Source: Haplomitrium mnioides
Lineage: Eukaryota; Marchantiophyta; Haplomitriopsida; Calobryales
DNA: 32,312 nucleotides
Assembly (NCBI GenBank): GCA_049999725.1
Contig: JBNGIS010004247.1
Location: forward strand, 143,517 to 175,828
Reading direction: 5' to 3'
The translations under genes were made by a program, and so were the position numbers. The stretch's first letter is position 1; each line of letters begins with the position of its first letter. Of the stretch, positions 1 through 9,424 are shown piece by piece. The notes under the pieces were generated by a model. It was given only the letters and a program-made list of their open reading frames with translations. It was not told the DNA's origin and searched no databases.

Positions 1-429
1 GATACAATAGTGTGTGAAATTTCAAGGCTATTCTCTTTGAAGTGAAGAAGTTACTACCTAGGAAGTTTAGGGGTGTTATTTTGTTCGGTTTTTCTCAAAC
101 AAGATTGAATCTTTGAGAGTAATGCTCAATTCGCTCAAGATTTTGAGCTGAAAATTTTCATACAGATTTATCTTGCACCCTGGTTTTCAGCCTGAGAGTT
201 TCTGACCCTAGCAACAAGCAAGCCATGCATTCTCCTTGACAACACTCGAACAAAGAGTTGGAGAAAACCTGTTTTCGGGTTTGTGATCTAACATTTATTG
301 AATCCAAGAAAGGCATGAGAACCTAAATCTCTGTCAAAGATATTCATTCCACACCACTGAAACAACAGAGCTTGTGCCATTTGCATAACACTCTTTACAG
401 CCATATACCCCGCGTATTCCCAGAACAAG
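1..429. other. Unassigned sequence left of the gypsy integrase
   Basis: I find no coding similarity, repeat or RNA gene here. A gypsy integrase begins at about 430, so the expected upstream neighbours would be reverse transcriptase and RNase H, but no motif of either is visible on the plus strand. The gypsy copy therefore seems to be broken at or just before 430, by deletion or by a junction with unrelated DNA. Confidence 0.4.
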
Positions 430-1593
430 AAAACTGCCACACGACAACGGAGAGGAGGTGGGGGGCCATTTTGCAGCAAACGCCACCATCAAGAAGATTT
501 TGGATGCAGGGTACTAGTGTCCCACTCTGCACAAAGATGTGCACTTATAGGTGAAGAGGTGCAACGCATGCCAAAGGACAGGGAGGCCAGCGACTAACCA
601 GCATCATCCCTTGGTCCCGATTATTCCCTTGGCACCTTTTGAAAAGTTGGGAATTGATTTCATTGGCCCGATTGCATCCTCCACCCGCAAGGGCAACATG
701 TTCATTCTGTTGGCTATGGTTTATGCAAAAAAAGGGTGGAGGTCGGAGCTACTTGGAAGGATGATGCCAAGACAGTGGCTGCCTTCCTAAATGAATAGAT
801 GTTCTACAGATTTGGACCCCCGCTGGAGCTGGTGAGTGATCAAGGTACACATTTCATCAACTAGGTAATCAAGGACTTGACTACAAGATACATGGTCAAG
901 CACCGCCACACTACAGTTTGTCATCCGAAGGCTAACAAGCTCACAGAAAGGGCAAACGAGATCATGGGTAAGATCCTCAGCAAAACAGTGGCTACAAACA
1001 AGGCGAATAGGGATCTCAAGCTGCTAACAGCAACCCATGTCTATAATCTGGCCTACAAGACCACAGTTGGCCACTGCCTCTATTTCTTGATCTTTGGACA
1101 ACACGCTCTAGTGGCAGTGGAGTGTGAAGTGCCCACCAGACGATTGTTGGAGGAGGAGAGGATTGCAGAGGATCGGAGCAGAAGGGAGAGGCTTTATCAG
1201 CTGGAGAGCTTGGAGGAAGCGAGAGAGCAAGCCCAAGGAAAGTTGGAGCACCAACAACAATTGTGGAAGCAACAGCACGATCAGGGCCTAAAACCAACCA
1301 ACATGTGGGAGGGGAACTTGGTGCTGGTGTATGATAGCATGTTTGTGCAGTTCTTAGGGAAGTTACACACCAGATGGATGGGCCCCTTTGTGTTGGAAAA
1401 ATTGCATGGAAATGGGTCAGCAGAATTGGAAACGTTGGAGGGTCATAAGCTTGCCTATCGAGTGCATTTCGACTGCTTCAAGAAGTACGTAAAACCAGGA
1501 GGAGGAAGGAGAGGGACCGAGGATGATCCAATTGGAGACTCTAGGTCGGCACGTGTGAGTGTGGTGAGTGTGTCAAGTGGGTTGGGTGTGTGA
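430..1593 (+). pseudogene. Ty3/gypsy integrase remnant (zinc-binding, DDE core, GPF tail)
   Basis: This is the C-terminal part of a gypsy Pol: integrase, the enzyme that inserts element cDNA into the genome. Domains in order: an H2C2 zinc-binding region at about 430-590 (GGHFA, later CNACQRTGRP); the core with first Asp in GIDFIGPI (about 650-675), second Asp in LVSDQGTHF (about 830-855) and Glu in KLTERANEI (about 940-965); and a C-terminal GPY/F-type module (RWMGPFVLEKL, about 1372-1405). The three catalytic acidic residues can all be read, but the gene is dead. Stops replace expected residues before 560 (after GY and after HL) and near 800 and 865, and a frameshift lies at an A-run near 727-733. 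No chromodomain follows the GPF module. The last open stretch, 877-1593, ends shortly before the polypurine tract, which fits the 3' end of the internal region. RT and RNase H are absent upstream. The gypsy assignment is firm; the lineage is not resolved. Confidence 0.88.
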
Positions 1594-1728
1594 GTATGTT
1601 GGGTGTATGAGTATGTGGGGGCGTTTGTGAAATTGCACTACAGCAACCTTGGATTAGCCAGGCAATGACCACTACGAAGGAGGCAACTAGCAGAATTGAT
1701 GAACGAGGAGAAAGGTTGCTTCACACTT

Positions 1729-1740
1729 GAAGGGGAGTTA
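1729..1740 (+). promoter_or_regulatory. Polypurine tract before LTR-A
   Basis: The purine run gaaggggag sits just upstream of TGTCAG, the apparent first bases of an LTR. It follows the integrase by about 140 bases. In LTR retrotransposons this tract primes plus-strand DNA synthesis, so it supports 1741 as the LTR start. Confidence 0.65.
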
Positions 1741-4128
1741 TGTCAGCCAGTGACATGGGGCACTAAGGAAGAATTCATGGACTCTGAGGTGGTATTGGAA
1801 CAATTTCTCTCTCGTAAGTGTTAAAGTACCTCGAAAGCAGCAGATCAACTCCAATTAATGAGTACGAATAGATTGTCGGGATCTGAGGAGTGGAAGGAGA
1901 TTATTTTGGAAGGAGATAAGGGAGTTGAGTTAGCTAGCGAGTGGGGGGGCACCACTAAATTTTGACGCAAGCAGAAGTGAGCTTGTAAGTATCATCGGAA
2001 TTCAGGAATCGAGGCCCTAGTAAGGAGGAGCGGAGCGTTCACCAAAGGTAAGCAAGCGAGAGGATGAAAGGAGGGCAACCTTGGAAGTGAGGAAGAAGCG
2101 GGAACCAGAGGAGGAGGATCCAAGACGCGAGGCAGAAATCAAAGAATGCCCTAGTGCAAAGGGGACCGCAGACAAGGAAAGGCTGCAACGCTAGCTTTCG
2201 GATGTCGCGCACCATAAGCAGATATCGGGAGAGGAAGGAGGGGGCCAGGGCCTTTGTAAGCAGCGACTACGGCAAGCCTCGAGGGACGCTCTGATACCTT
2301 AGGCTTTAACGGATTCTACTGGGGTCCGCAACCACTTCCTTCACGGTTCAGCAGACCTTTGCAGAAACATGGGCACAGGTTGTTTGCGGGCCTTTGCAAA
2401 AACGTGGTGCCTTCAAGAGTGTCTAGAAGATTCAATAGAAACATGGCATCCTCAAGAGTGTCAAAGGAGATTCAGCGGAGACGTAGCGGACGCAGGGTGT
2501 CTGCGGGCCTTTTTGGATATGTGGCGTCCTCAGAAGTGTCTAGGGGGTTCAGCAAATACGTGGCACTTTGGAGGAGCTTGTTGGATCTTTTGGGTCAGAG
2601 GGAAGTCATCCACGACAGAGTTCAACACGGCGGTCAAGCTCCTCCGTTGAAAACGACGTCGGACGGCACTGCCTCGTATACGTCGCACTTCAGAGGAGCC
2701 CGTTGGATCCCTCGGGTGAGAGGGAAGTCAACCACGAACAGATGTCAATGCGGGGATCAAGCTCCCCCGTTGAAAACGACGTCTGACGGCGCAACCTAGG
2801 ATACGTGGCACTTCGGAGGAGCCCGTTGGATCCTTCAGACTTCCATGTTTGTTTGATTCTTCGGATTGGGATTCGTGGTCAACTGCTGAACAAGGTCAAT
2901 GTGTCGGTCCAACTTCGGGGTTGAAGGTGCCGTCGGAGGGCAGCAACGGAGGAAAAGTCAACAGTGGGCTATGGGTTCCGTTGGTTTCTGCGAGCTTAGT
3001 CTCGAGGGAATATTCGGACTTAGATCCGCGAGATTCTTTTGGATCCTATTCCACGAGGTCCTTCGGACTCAGATCTGTGGAATTTCTTTAACTCGAGCCC
3101 GTAGACCTTGGAGCCGACTGTTGTACTTGGATCTTTCTGCGAATAGAGGAGATAGGTGTCGCCACATCCGGAGTCTAAGCCTAACGAGAATAACTACCTT
3201 TTCCAACAGGAAGGATTCTCAAGGGCGGAAGTGCTAGGGGTAAACATTGACGGGCTACGACATTGTTGAGGTTGGTGTGCAAGCAAGCTAGAGACGCGCA
3301 AGCAATCTCGGGACAGAAAGACGCAACAAGTTAAGGCAGAAGGGACTCTAGTGAGAATTTACGTGAAGCAAGTGTACTCATGCTAAGGGCTAGTAGGGGT
3401 GGAGGTGGACTAGAGAGGCGTCGAGAATCGCTAGGCAGGGAGCTCTAGAGGCTCGGGCAATTCAGGTGGCCTCATCTCTGTGGGTGGACCAGTAGCGAAG
3501 GTGAATCGATATGAGAAATTGAAGGGAATCTTGTTTGTTGAGAATTCGAGAGAGGCTGCCAAGTGGGATCTTAGGGCCGTCTCTACATCATCTGTGCAAG
3601 AGCATCAACCCATAAGTGCTCGGAGTGCGCTCTGGTGTAATCTTTCAAGTGGAGCTAAGAAGAAGGTAGCTACATTAGTGCCCACGCATTGCGGAGAAGA
3701 CTTGTTCCAGGCTCAGAGGTGAAGTGAGCTACCAACAGTCATGAGGACTATCTTCCAGAGGTGGAAGTTAAGAAAATTCTCTTCCTAGCCTGAGGAAGTA
3801 AACGTAGGGCTTCTCGCGAGGGAAGTTCAAAACTATCTGGAAGAAGGGTGTGTGCGTGAGGATTGGAAGGAAGTTTGAGGTTGTGAGTTGAGGAAGGGAG
3901 GAGTCTGCTGGGGAGATCAGCCTCGGTGGTCTTGTAAGGCCTATGATTTTGGTGAAGTGCAATGTATGTGTGTGTTTGTATTTGTATATAAGTGGATTAG
4001 TTAGATTTGAATTATGTTGTATTGTATAAGAAACATTTAAGACTAGGAGTAGGTAGGTATTCTATTTGTTGAGACTCTGAGACAACCCTGCAAGGGGGAG
4101 TCAAGTCCCTTGTCAATGTTCTGTGACA
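1741..4128 (+). repeat. Gypsy LTR-A (3' limit uncertain)
   Basis: The LTR starts with TGTCA directly after the polypurine tract. It is long, at least 2.3 kb, and contains the tandem array at 2386-2945. From about 3260 it is homologous to LTR-B (13569-14742) and LTR-C (14831-15947): all three share a GGAGGTGGACTA block, a GAGGCTCTAGA-like block and a TTCCAGAGGTGGAAGTTAA-like block. A TGACA at 4124-4128 could be the 3' terminus as the inverted repeat of TGTCA. However, the TATA-to-end segment present in LTR-B and LTR-C is not recognisable here, so LTR-A may be truncated and the end is only a candidate. A gag remnant of the same family follows, so this LTR lies between an integrase on the left and a gag on the right. 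Confidence 0.65.
2386..2945 (+). repeat. Tandem array inside LTR-A (about 120-bp units, about 40-bp subunits)
   Basis: Units beginning TACGTGGCAC or TACGTCGCAC start at 2557, 2678 and 2802 (periods 121 and 124). Each carries GAGGAGC..GTTGGATC, GTCAA and a GTTGAAAACGACGTC-like block. To the left, GCGGGCCTTT recurs at 2386 and 2503 (period 117). A shorter unit of about 39 bp (AACRTGG...TCAAGAGTGTC, TACGTGG) starts near 2401, 2440, 2518 and 2557. Overlapping open frames here encode repetitive, low-quality peptides and are best explained by the repeat, not by a gene. Confidence 0.8.
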
Positions 4129-4479
4129 CTAGAGGTCATTGCATTCTACTCCTGAAGCGTATACAACATGGCTCGGTCTAGATTTGGGACCCCTAAATTA
4201 TATTGCAGAATTACCATATGAGTATGTTGGCCTATGTGAATGTGTGTTCTTGCAATAGGTATGAATGAGCAGATTGGCTGTTGAGTTGATTGTTGAGGTG
4301 AGGAAAGGCTGGTAAGGCAAAGAAGGGATTCCTTAAAGCCTCAAAGTGATAACTGGATAGGGACCATCTCACAAAAAAACCTTATTCACCTATTTTTGTC
4401 CTCCTTTGCCTTCCAAGTGGCACATGTGAAGGTTTAGGCCTAAAGGAAGGGAGTGACAACATCTCAAGTGACGAGAGGG
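4129..4479. other. Leader-like gap between LTR-A and gag copy 1
   Basis: No coding similarity is visible. In the second copy, the stretch between the LTR-C end (15947) and the homologous gag position is about 1 kb and includes gag N-terminal coding remnants. Here that interval is only about 350 bases, so copy 1 appears to have lost the R-U5 end of the LTR and the 5' half of gag. Confidence 0.4.
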
Positions 4480-5347
4480 AGTAAAAGAAAAGAAATGATA
4501 CCAAGGAAAGGAAAGACCGACAATCCCATTACCACAATGAGATAAAAAAGAAAGGGTCAAAGAGAGGTCCATACTGTGAAAAGAAACATGAGCTGAGTAG
4601 TAGAAAAAGGGAGGCAAGATTCATTGGAGGAGTTAAGTGCAAAGATGGAAGCCAGGAACATACTCCTCACTAAAATCAAATTCAAGAGCAAGTCGCTACT
4701 CACTAGGAAGAGTGGGAGTGTGGTGCATCAAAGGCAACAAGCATGGACACTCTCCTTAGAAGTGTCTTGGTGAAGACAATGCCATCCATTACATGAGAGA
4801 GGAGCCTCAAGAATACTTGAGAGAAGAAGTGGAGTATGTGTAAAAGGGGGCTAATGATACTACCTGCAAGATAGTTGTCGGATCACGTACTATAATGGGG
4901 AGACGTGGAGGCATAAGTGCAAGACAATCAAGTGGCTAGATTGCAAATAGGTCACCAAGGCAGACCATTATAGTGTGCTAGATTTGTGTCCAACTAGGAC
5001 ATATTTTTCCCAACTGTCTTGAACCAAAGAAATAAAATTATAGGCAATCAACCACACTATGTTTTGAGTGTAAAAAAGAGATGCATGTAGTTGTGCAATG
5101 CTTGCTTAATAAGACACCAAAGGCAACATCGAACACATATGTGAATCCTCCAATACTAACAATAGTCAATCTTGTAGCCCTAGAATGGATAGAGGCTGCC
5201 AAACATAAATTGGAAGAAGTGGAAGTTGTACTACTAGGTTGGGAGACCCTTGCACTAGAGGACTATTATAGGGTGGTGCCCAAAATGGGAGCCAAGTTCA
5301 AAACAAAAGGACAAACACATGAATGGACAAAAGGCTCAAAAGGTTGA
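4480..5347 (+). pseudogene. Gypsy Gag remnant, copy 1, three CCHC zinc knuckles
   Basis: This is the nucleocapsid part of a retrotransposon Gag, the protein that packages element RNA. Three C-X2-C-X4-H-X4-C knuckles can be read. K1 is at 4734-4775 (CIKGNKHGHSP*KC: second Cys changed to Gly, stop before Lys). K2 is at 4976-5017 (C*ICVQLGHIFPNC: all four ligands kept, one stop). K3 is at 5060-5101 (CFECKKEMHVVVQC, fully intact). K2 and K3 are in one frame exactly 84 bases apart; K1 is shifted by one frameshift. After K3 the frame stays open to 5347. The copy at 16.1-17.5 kb aligns with it upstream of K1 and through the post-K3 stretch (LLNKTPKA..VNPP against LNLKPKVALTVCVNLPP). The RNA-binding role follows from the CCHC family. 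Stops and the frameshift make it non-functional. Confidence 0.8.
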
Positions 5348-5842
5348 GGCTCATGTATTGCCATCTTTAAGTGATTCAAATTACTAGAGGAATAATGACA
5401 AATGGTTTTATCCTAAGCTGCAAGAAGAGGTGACAAAAAAGTAGGAGGCTCTAGAGGGAGTAGAGGACAAGGATGCTGCTCAAAGGACCCTAAAGGAGGT
5501 CTGGAGGCAGCAATTGTTAGAGGATCCAATAGAGCTCAAAGAGCTGTAAGCACCACAATAGACGCGCTGAAACCTACACCCTATTGTATTCAAATTGATG
5601 TTAAGGGCTGCTCAGTCATGGCCATGATAGGACATTTGATCAAATACAGCCTTTTGTATAGAAAAGAATTGAGAGAGTTGTTGATGGGAGCCAAGAAGAG
5701 CAAAATGCTACCTCAAGTAGAAGTACAAGTAGATTTGCAGTTGGTGTTAACCGAGGATTGGAAGAATTGTGTACAATGTTTTCAAATTAAGGTGCGTAAC
5801 CACACAACTTTTCTATTTGCATGCTCGTGCACAAACCAATGA
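5348..5842 (+). pseudogene. Post-Gag coding remnant, identity uncertain
   Basis: Open stretches continue past the Gag knuckles in changing frames. One (about 5440-5550) is rich in acidic and basic residues (EALEGVEDKDAAQRTLKEVW) and looks like a linker. Another (about 5575-5842) contains YCIQIDVKGCSVMAMIGHL, which has the hydrophobic spacing of the start of a retroviral-type aspartic protease, where AMIDTG or ALVDSG would be expected. The catalytic Asp-Ser/Thr-Gly is not there (GHL instead), so this is either a decayed protease or something else. Position after Gag is right for protease. No reverse transcriptase or integrase motif follows before LTR-like repeats begin near 5.9 kb. Confidence 0.35.
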
Positions 5843-6254
5843 CATCGTAGTACTTGGAATATGGGATCGAGCAAAAGTGAGCACTTAACCACCCACCAGT
5901 AAGGGGGACAGAAAGATAGGGCAGGAATCAGGGCGATAGAAAGGCGGATGGCTCTCCAAATGCATTACAAAAGGACTCATGGGGGAGTTGCTGCCAAGAC
6001 GACTTGAGAGGCAAAGAATTTGTGGCCAACGGGTGAAGAACGAGGGAGAACTAACATAATCAATGAAGCGAAGGCAAGATGCAAGGTGGAGGCAATTCGG
6101 GTCACAACCATTGGGGTTGTTGCATGGCTTGGCAAAAAGAGGACTTTAGGACACCTCTAGTGCAGTTTGAATCAAGAGAAATAATAAAGAGGTAAGGGTA
6201 TAATGCTCTCTAAAATAGGACAATAGTACATGGTCCCAAAGTTTAGATATGAGC

Positions 6255-6760
6255 CTTTTTATCGGGTCTAGTCAACCTTTGGGTTTGACTTTCCTTTTGT
6301 ACGACTTTGTCCTTTTCTATTAGGTGCGGCAATCCAATTTTCTTATTGAAGATAATGTCAAACTACGCTTGATACTGTCGAGTCAACCTTCGAGTTTGAC
6401 TCTCCTTCTATACGACTTTGAACTTTTTCTATCGAGCCCAAAAGTCCAACTTCCTTGTTGAGGACGACATTGAAAGTCACTCTATCAGGTCTAGTCAACC
6501 TTTGGGTTTGACTTTCATTTTTGCGACTTTGTCCTTTTTTATCAGGTGCGACGATCTAACTTCTTGTTGAAGACGCTGTCAAGCAGCGCTCTATAGGGTC
6601 CAATCAACCTTCGGGTTTTACTATCCTTCTCTACGACTTTGTCCCTTTCAATCAGGCACTACGGTCCAACTTTTTTGTGGAAGACGACATCAGGCGGCGC
6701 CTTATTAGGTTCGATCCTTTTTATTGGGTTAGTTCTATCGGATGGTGTATTATTGGTGGC
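6255..6760 (+). repeat. Tandem array, about 110-bp period, at least four units
   Basis: The anchor GTCAACCTT (ATCAACCTT in the last unit) occurs at 6271, 6382, 6494 and 6603, giving periods of 111, 112 and 109. Each unit continues with GGGTTTGACT, ACGACTTTG, then a block like TCCAACTT..GTTGAAGACG and a CAGCGCTCTAT-like end. A further isolated unit lies near 7620-7750. The second half of the unit matches the LTR-A units (GTTGAAAACGACGTC), so the two arrays share ancestry. Confidence 0.8.
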
Positions 6761-7164
6761 TCCATTGCCATTCGTTAAGGAATCAAGAAAGGTGTTGCCA
6801 CCTAAGCGATATGCACAAAAAGGAGGAAAAGACAAGAAGAAGAAAAGAGAATGTGGATCCTTTCAAACAACGATTACTAGAGCTAGAGGAGTCAGATCGG
6901 CATGATTTCAATCTTGTTGAAGAGAGGACAATTTGACTCGGCATTTAGCGCTAATACCAGCAATTGAGTCTCAAAAGCTATGGCGCAAGTCATACAAAAA
7001 GGTGAGGTACTCCTCATTGTTGTAAGATTGAGAAATATGAGCTGGTGAATTGAGGCAATACGGAAAAAGTTTCAAGTTTGGAAGCATCACTAGTGCATTT
7101 CTCTGTTTTTTTTTGTGTAAAGACATTTCAGGGACAATGTGGTAACCAAGATAGAAAATTTGGA
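6761..7164. other. Spacer between the two duplicated copies
   Basis: The stretch 6790-6940 has overlapping short frames rich in Lys and Glu (KGGKDKKKKREC in one, KEEKTRRRKENVDPFKQRL in another). This could be a scrap of Gag or Pol linker, but no domain is recognisable. The rest shows nothing I can name. Confidence 0.3.
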
Positions 7165-7759
7165 GAAGGAAGCATTCAAATACTCACCCAAAAGGGCATC
7201 CAAACAAGGAAATCAGAATCACAATGATGGGAGGACAAGAAGCTCTCCAAAGATATGACAAAAGGACTCCCAATGAGGCTGAAGATGGAGTGATCTTGAG
7301 AGGATGAGATTTAGGGCCAAGAGACAAAGATCAGAAGAGCATGGATAAAATCAACATTTCGACGGTAGAATGGGAGGTTAAGGTAATGTGGGGAGCTACA
7401 TCCTTTCTACTTGACTATGAAAGTCATGGCATGGCTTTATAGAGAGAAGAATGGAAGGTGCTCTTAATGCAATTGGAATCAAAGGGGACAAGGAAGAATG
7501 AAGAATGAGAAGACGTTTGGAAGGCAGTGACAACACAAGGAGTCAAAGAATGCTCTATTCTATCCGGTGTTAATGGGTTTGATCGGAGTCCAGCAGGCTT
7601 CATACTTTCGAAAACATCTTCCTATCAAAGTTTTGTCACTTTTATCAGGTCATGTCAAAGTTACGAAGTTGTTTGTACCAGATTTGTATTTTTTTAATGG
7701 GAAGCCGTGGTCCAACTTTCCTATGGAAGACGGTGTCAAGCAATGCTCTATGGGAAGAA

Positions 7760-8292
7760 GTCAATGATTGGGTCAAGTCGTCATTTATTAGATCCACCGT
7801 TGCTCATTAGGGTCTACCGTCAGTGATTGGCTCTATTGTCGGCTGTTTGGGCAGATCGGATTGATCGTGTCACTTTGATATTTCTTTCAGACCAATCTAT
7901 CTTTATCAGATCAGTTCATAAGATGGCCGACCATTGGCATCCATCGGATGTCGTTACCTGAGCATTTTGTACATAGTTTTGAATTTTAACATGGCGCTCT
8001 TCACTACCGTCCGATGGAGAGGCTGCCAAGCAAAGGGTCAGGATGAAACCACAACCAAGGAAGAGACAAACAAGCACAAAGTATAAAGCATCCTCACTTC
8101 AAAGTGTGAGGGATTGGAGCAAGTCAGCTATGCATGAAAGTGCACAAGGGTGTCCACTAATGCATTGTTTTGATGTTGTCAACGATGCACAGTGGTTGAG
8201 CAATTGGTCTTGGTGAGAATGTTGGTGCGATTGATGAAGCTTGGATACGTGGAAGGGTGTTTGAAGATACATTGTTGAGGACGCCACCAATA
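7760..8292 (+). repeat. Left flank of the copia-1 insertion, LTR-B left part
   Basis: No coding content is visible. The last 30 bases (ACATTGTTGAGG.., 8265-8292) match LTR-A near 3262-3275 (ACATTGTTGAGG). The match resumes after copia-1 at 13569 with TGCTGAGGTTGAGAGG. Copia-1 therefore interrupted this LTR at about the position equivalent to 3270 of LTR-A. Confidence 0.5.
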
Positions 8293-9282
8293 TGTTGGAA
8301 ATATAAAAAACGAATTGATATTGTGCAGTAGGGAAAATCCACTTAGATGAGAATCATGAGAAAAGGGAAGAAGGGAAAATCAGCTCGCTGAACGGGTTTG
8401 CTTGACAGCATAGTTGCGAACTCCTTCCAAACAAAAAAAATGCAGGTCAACTTCTAGACACCAAAACGCAGGTCGACTTGCAGACACGAAAACGCAGGTC
8501 CCCTTTAGTCATGAAACACGATCTCCTTTAGAGTGAAACGCGATCTCCTTCAGACACGAACGCTCCTTCTTCAAAGCAAAAACGGGACATCCTTCAGATG
8601 TGAACGCGACCTCCTTCAGACACGAACGCGACCTCCTCCTTCCATACGAAATCGCACCTCCTTGCGATTTATATCCTATTCATGAATCTCAGCCTTGCCA
8701 CTTCGAAGGAGGATTCGTTTGCAGAAAAAGGGGTCACCTCTGCTTCGCGATGCCACCTTTGGTGAGAAAAATGACTCGTCTCCTCTGCACGTGATTCTCC
8801 CTTCAAATGCACATAAACGGGTTACAAGAAATGTGGTTTGCAATGAGGATGCGATGAACATCACTCGAGTCAATTTATATACTCTTTACAATACCAGCAA
8901 TGTGCTGGGTTTCTATGGGCGTCCTATTCAAAATCTATGGGCGCTTGAATTAGTGCAGGTGAAGTAGATTTTTCCACGAGTATGGACAAGAGCTGCACAT
9001 TCAATTTCACCTACACTTCTATGACTTTTGTGTTCTAACTTTTGCAAGGGACAAGAATCATGAATGGTCCCTCAAGAGAGTACTGGTGCTGACACGTGTC
9101 GCCACCAAGTTCCTCCACATGGCACTATTCCTAGAACCTTCTCTAAACTAGCTAGGATACTAAACTAGCTAAACCAAAACATTTACAAGGACATACTTCA
9201 CTAAGGAAATATGTTGCAAGAATTCATGAGCATGATCAAGCAATTCCTCAACAACAAATTGTGAGGTTGCCAATTTCCAACA
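8293..9282 (-). repeat. Copia-1 3' LTR
   Basis: This 990-bp LTR has inverted ends TGTTGGAAAT and TTTCCAACA. It aligns along its length with 12555-13568. It carries a short tandem array at about 8505-8665 built on CGACCTCCTTCAGACACGAA. Small frames within it, such as 8600-8967, are non-coding LTR sequence. Confidence 0.92.
8505..8665 (-). repeat. Short tandem repeats inside the copia-1 3' LTR
   Basis: About six imperfect units of the form CGACCTCCTTCAGACACGAA (20-26 bases) run head to tail, varying at CG positions. The same array is in the other LTR at about 12766-12950, so it was present when the element inserted. In many elements U3 repeats of this kind act as enhancer modules; that role here is inference. 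Confidence 0.75.
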
Positions 9283-9292
9283 CTCCCACTCA
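9283..9292 (-). promoter_or_regulatory. Copia-1 polypurine tract
   Basis: On the minus strand, gagtgggag abuts the TGTTGG start of the 3' LTR. It is purine-rich apart from one T and sits where the plus-strand primer should be. Confidence 0.6.
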
Positions 9293-9424
9293 GCAAACAA
9301 TTTGCACACCAAGCATCCCTCAGCAAGCCTCCATGCTTGTTACTTGTTAGTGCCTTGGTCTTTAAATGATAGGTTGGATTCTACCCCAATGATATGTAAC
9401 CCCGATTGTCTTCACAATGCTGGT

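Larger units (their letters stand above)
5875..8040 (+). repeat. Direct duplication of a gypsy LTR-like segment (about 1.2-1.3 kb offset)
   Basis: Two diverged copies lie in the same orientation. The first starts near 5875-5930 and the second near 7165-7200. Shared anchors are GCTCTCCAAA followed by ACAAAAGGACTC at 5951 and 7242 (offset 1291). Both copies then run into GTCCAACTT..GAAGACG-type tandem-repeat units (6255-6760 in the first; a single unit near 7620-7750 in the second). Because those units also occur in LTR-A, this region is probably the left part of the interrupted LTR-B with an internal duplication. The left end of LTR-B could not be fixed. Confidence 0.55.

Noticed and set aside
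1016-1297. Minus-strand 93-codon frame
   Set aside because: It is the shadow of the gypsy integrase on the plus strand, which has clear family motifs.
1372-1593. Chromodomain after the gypsy integrase
   Set aside because: The GPF module is followed by a short Gly/Arg/Ser-rich tail and a stop, with no aromatic-cage pattern.
2359-2850. Overlapping frames that look like a repeat protein
   Set aside because: Three frames are open at once and all follow the DNA repeat unit; the sequence lies inside an LTR. Tandem-repeat DNA explains it without a gene.
4124-4128. TGACA as the secure 3' end of LTR-A
   Set aside because: Kept only as a candidate. The TATA-to-end segment seen in LTR-B and LTR-C is not recognisable before it, so the true end may be lost.
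5600-5842. Firm protease call for the post-Gag ORF
   Set aside because: Only the hydrophobic spacing fits. The Asp-Ser/Thr-Gly motif is missing, so it is listed as uncertain.
8600-8967. Small plus-strand frames in the copia-1 LTR as genes
   Set aside because: The same sequence recurs in the other LTR (12758-13141) with different frame lengths. It is LTR sequence, not coding.
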